In this document: in pieces, positions 61,370-64,000 of the stretch
Numbering within the stretch: the first letter of the stretch is position 1
Layout of the letters: the number at the start of each line of letters is the position of its first letter
Source: Collinsella sp. AF20-14LB
GTDB taxonomy: Bacteria > Actinomycetota > Coriobacteriia > Coriobacteriales > Coriobacteriaceae
Reading direction: 5' to 3'
NCBI RefSeq assembly: GCF_003459505.1
Contig: NZ_QRWD01000001.1
Coordinates: 12,660-76,659, forward strand
Length of the DNA: 64,000 bases
Notes under the pieces: model-generated
What the model was told of the DNA's origin: nothing
The model's database searches: none
Seen by the model: the letters and a program-made list of their open reading frames with translations, nothing else
Made by a program: the position numbers and the translations under genes

Positions 61370-61434
61370 GTTGCGGTGAAATAAGGACTGTTTGGCAGGT
61401 AAAAGCCGCTATTCAATCCCTATTTCACCGCAAC
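61370..61434. repeat. Inverted repeat GTTGCGGTGAAATA
   Basis: GTTGCGGTGAAATAAGGACTG and CAATCCCTATTTCACCGCAAC match at all but about three positions, with a 23-base loop. It lies directly after the RsmB-like gene and before the low-GC gene, on the convergent edge of the odd-composition segment. Confidence 0.65.
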
Positions 61435-61441
61435 TTAGTAG

Positions 61442-62842
61442 TTACTTACGGACCAGGCGGGCGCAGAAGTGGCCGTCGTAGGAGTCGGCGTTTACCGGTA
61501 CGCTTTGGAAGAGGCCTCGGTAGTTCTGACGTACGGAAACGAGCTTCTTGGCCTGATCGAACTCGGGGAGCTGCAGGATCTGCGCCTCGGAGAGCGGCGC
61601 CACGGTATAACCGGCGCCCTCGGGAGAGTTCAGGAACGCTTCCACGACCTGCGTGTTCTCCTCGTCGAAGACCGAGCAGGTGGCGTAGATAAGTTCACCA
61701 CCGGCAGCCACGCGCGCGGCAGCCTCTTTGAGCATCGTCAGCTGCAGTTTGGGCAACTCGGTGGTAACGTCGTTCTCGGTCAGGCGCCACGGGATCTCGG
61801 GATGACGGCGCATGGTGCCGGTACCAGAGCACGGAGCATCGATAAAGACCGTGTCGAACAGGGCGGGCTCCCCAAGCATGGCATCGAACGATGTAAGAAC
61901 TGCATCGAGTTCGCATGCGTCGCCCGAAACGGTACGAACGCCCTGGATACCAGCCTTGTGCAGGCGCGCGAGATTGAGGTCGCACTTGCGGTCGTGCAAA
62001 TCGAGCGACGTGTGCTGACGGTCGTACCCTGCGCGTTTTGCCTGGCACATCATCACATAGGTCTTGGTGCCACGACCGGCACCAATCTCAAGGCAGCTTC
62101 CAGGGCGCGTGGCAGCTGTGGCGATAAGCTGCGCGTTGAGATCAGACGCCACGGCCGCAGCGTGCTCAAACACGCCCGACGCAACCGTGGTCTGCGCATC
62201 GACCGGGGCATGGCATCCCGGGAACACAGGCGCAACAAGCTGCGAAATATATGGATCGGGCTGAGTCGCAAAGGCGTTCTCGTGCAAAGCGAGCGGCGCG
62301 GGCGCCAGATTGCCGGCGAAGCCGAGCGCACCCTCTGGAGTGTCAAACGACGCCATAATGCGAGCGCATAGCCAGCGCGGAAGACCCATCAGGCGCGACA
62401 GACGAACCAAGCGTCGCTCAGACTCATCCACATCGGACGCAGTAGCAAAGTCCTCAACATTGTCCGCAACCTTATGCAGCACCGCGTTAGCCAGGCCCGC
62501 GGCAGACTTAGCACCGCAGCGAACCAACTCAACACCCTGACTTACGGCAACGCGGCCAGGCGTATGCAGATAGAGCATCTCGAAGGCCGAGATGCGAAGC
62601 GCCATGCGAACGCGCGGCGCAACCTTTTTGGGCTTATCGAGAAACTGATCGAGCAGCTCGTCCAAAATACCCTGCGTGGCGGCAACACCCAGCGCCAAGC
62701 GGGCGGCAAAAGCGGAATCGCGCTGGTCAATAGCCTTGGCCGATGCGCGAGAGGACAGCACGTCGCGCGCATACATGCCGCGGCGATCAGCCTCCATCAG
62801 CACATCGAGCGCAAGCTTGCGCGCGGGAGACAGCTTGCTCAT
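61442..62842 (-). CDS. 16S rRNA (cytosine-5) methyltransferase, RsmB/Sun family
   Basis: 466 residues. The N-terminal NusB-like RNA-binding domain (ALDVLMEADRRGMYARDVL, QRDSAFAARLALGV) is followed by a SAM-dependent methyltransferase. The methyltransferase has CLEIGAGRGTKT (SAM loop), FIDAPCSGTGTMRRHPEIPW (PCSG catalytic block) and YATCSVFDEEN (second Cys). It is expected to methylate C967-type cytosines in 16S rRNA. The ATG at 62842 overlaps the fmt stop as ATGA. The C-terminus ends HFCARLVRK, complete. Confidence 0.92.
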   Translation of the reverse strand: MSKLSPARKLALDVLMEADRRGMYARDVLSSRASAKAIDQRDSAFAARLALGVAATQGILDELLDQFLDKPKKVAPRVRMALRISAFEMLYLHTPGRVAVSQGVELVRCGAKSAAGLANAVLHKVADNVEDFATASDVDESERRLVRLSRLMGLPRWLCARIMASFDTPEGALGFAGNLAPAPLALHENAFATQPDPYISQLVAPVFPGCHAPVDAQTTVASGVFEHAAAVASDLNAQLIATAATRPGSCLEIGAGRGTKTYVMMCQAKRAGYDRQHTSLDLHDRKCDLNLARLHKAGIQGVRTVSGDACELDAVLTSFDAMLGEPALFDTVFIDAPCSGTGTMRRHPEIPWRLTENDVTTELPKLQLTMLKEAAARVAAGGELIYATCSVFDEENTQVVEAFLNSPEGAGYTVAPLSEAQILQLPEFDQAKKLVSVRQNYRGLFQSVPVNADSYDGHFCARLVRK

Positions 62843-63759
62843 GACAATACACCCCAGATAAGATCGGCACCCTGCAAGCCAGCAGCCCAAGCAGAAGCGG
62901 CCATAGCACGCTTGCCATCAGGCTTAACCTCGAGCAACTCAACCGAGCCATCGGAAAGGCCAAGGTAAACACGCTTGGTCTTAACAAGAACCTGACCCTC
63001 GTCAAGTGACACATCAGCCGGCGCAGCATCGAGCACACGCACAGTCTTGCCGGCAATCACGCAACGGGCAGGCGCGGTATCGGACGAAGCAAGCACATGG
63101 CGCACGCAATCAAGCACCGCCATCTGCGGATCCAGACGCATCTCCTGCTTGGAGATCTTGGCAGCATGAGTGACGACCGACTCATCCTGCTCAGTCCAAA
63201 CAGCCGAGCCATCGGAAAGCGAGGGAAGCATATCGGCAAGCAATTTGCCGCCAAGTTCAGCAAGCTCCATGGTCAGCGCCTCAGCATGCTTACTGGCAAC
63301 CGACGTGGAAGCCTGAGCACAATAAGCACCAGTATCCACGCCATGTCCAATGCGCATAATGGAAACGCCGGCAACCTCATCACCAGCGAGAATCGCACGC
63401 TGAATGGGAGCAGCGCCACGCCAACGAGGCAGTAGCGAAGCATGAACATTCACAATACCAAGCGGCGCTATATGCAGCACCTCATCAGGCAAAATACAGC
63501 CATAAGCAGCCACACAGAAAATATCAGCCTGGGCAGCCTGGAGCACCTCAACAACCTCAGGCGTCATACGATTAGCCTCAACAACAGGCAGACCAAGCTC
63601 GAGCGCCTTAGCCTTAGCAGGAGACGGCTCCAGCTTCTTACCACGCCCACGAACAGCATCAGGACGAGTAACAACAAGCGCAATCTCGTTCCCAGCCTCA
63701 ACAAGCGAAGTCAACGAAGGCACAGCAAAATCAGGCGTACCCATAAACACAATACGCAT
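62839..63759 (-). CDS. fmt: Methionyl-tRNA formyltransferase
   Basis: Formylates initiator Met-tRNA. 306 residues with MRIVFMGTPDFAVPSL at the N-terminus, NVHASLLPRWRGAAPIQRAI (catalytic Asn-His region) and SIMRIGHGVDTGAYC, all typical. A C-terminal beta domain follows (VRVLDAAPADVSLDEGQVLV). It is coupled by overlap to the RsmB-like gene, a pairing seen widely in Gram-positive genomes, often downstream of def or priA. Confidence 0.95.
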   Translation of the reverse strand: MRIVFMGTPDFAVPSLTSLVEAGNEIALVVTRPDAVRGRGKKLEPSPAKAKALELGLPVVEANRMTPEVVEVLQAAQADIFCVAAYGCILPDEVLHIAPLGIVNVHASLLPRWRGAAPIQRAILAGDEVAGVSIMRIGHGVDTGAYCAQASTSVASKHAEALTMELAELGGKLLADMLPSLSDGSAVWTEQDESVVTHAAKISKQEMRLDPQMAVLDCVRHVLASSDTAPARCVIAGKTVRVLDAAPADVSLDEGQVLVKTKRVYLGLSDGSVELLEVKPDGKRAMAASAWAAGLQGADLIWGVLS

Positions 63760-63870
63760 AAAGAACGTCTCCTCTCAACCAAAGCCGAGACGGCTACAAA
63801 GAACAGCGGAAAGCCAAGTCACCAGCCCATCCGCAATAACATTTCAACAAGAACAAATATACCCAAAACC

Positions 63871-63902
63871 AAAGAAAGAGCCGCAATAAAAGCAGCTCTT
63901 TC
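63871..63902 (-). terminator. Terminator of an off-window gene
   Basis: The minus-strand stem AGAGCTGC / GCGGCTCT is followed by TTCTTT. The rest of 63760-64000 contains no gene I can support; the GC-rich last 90 bases may belong to a neighbouring gene. Confidence 0.6.
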
Positions 63903-64000
63903 AGCAAAGCACCTATCAGCGAAGACGCCCATCCCTGGCCCGACGGCACCCGGGCGAGACAGGCAGCGTCAACGTAGTCCCCGGGGCGCCCCCCCCTATC

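Overview
The window is chromosomal DNA from a high-GC anaerobic actinobacterium of the class Coriobacteriia. Collinsella is the best fit. The grounds are the core gene order, a paired GlgC/GlgD glycogen system, a fused GH13-GH77 enzyme, the codon bias and a LPxTG-like surface protein. This is my recognition of families and gene order; no search was run.

Layout. (1) 1-12973, minus strand: a compact housekeeping run. In transcription order it holds an ABC-F ATPase, a small membrane protein, an M50 protease, scpA, scpB, an RsuA-type pseudouridine synthase, cmk, plsC, ispH, a DUF512 radical-SAM protein, der, plsY, gpsA and a truncated rpe. Many genes overlap or nearly touch. (2) 13049-44977: an accessory region bracketed by two almost identical tRNA-Ala(GGC) genes in the same orientation. 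Its left half (13.6-31.2 kb) is a defence and toxin-antitoxin island. It contains a PD-(D/E)XK-like orphan, a Doc toxin with a small antitoxin, a DUF3990 ART-like toxin with an XRE protein, an AbiE-like pair behind a nested TGTAAC operator, an Abi_2 HEPN gene with a candidate structured RNA, a HepT/MntA pair, a metallophosphoesterase-STAND protein, and a TPR-STAND protein preceded by an unlisted 54-aa gene. Four palindromic non-coding elements and two 3' fragments of ugd are scattered through it. Its right half (31.6-44.1 kb, minus strand) is a capsule/EPS operon. A NusG-like LoaP antiterminator heads it, followed by two priming sugar transferases, UDP-FucNAc synthesis genes, glycosyltransferases, Wzy, Wzx and an SGNH hydrolase. 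(3) 45.1-60.2 kb: thiamine pyrophosphokinase and a HAD phosphatase (minus), then a plus-strand glycogen/maltodextrin block glgB-glgP-glgC-glgD-glgA and a GH13-GH77 fusion, then an FmdB zinc ribbon. (4) 60.3-64.0 kb, minus: a low-GC membrane protein, an RsmB/Sun rRNA methyltransferase and fmt.

How the parts work together. GlgC/GlgD make ADP-glucose, GlgA extends chains, GlgB branches them, GlgP releases glucose-1-phosphate, and the fused enzyme trims and rebuilds short maltodextrins. A shared TGGTAAAAC-type pseudopalindrome lies upstream of glgB and of the fusion gene, which suggests one LacI-like regulator. In the capsule operon, LoaP would let RNA polymerase read through about 12 kb. The defence island appears to have accreted next to this operon: one STAND module sits between two direct repeats of the ugd 3' end.

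Most interesting items: the two STAND systems (one with a metallophosphoesterase head, one with a 54-aa basic partner), the Abi_2 gene with its own promoter-RNA-terminator leader and an in-frame amber codon, the palindromic repeat family, and histone-H1-like tails on both GlgA and GlgB.
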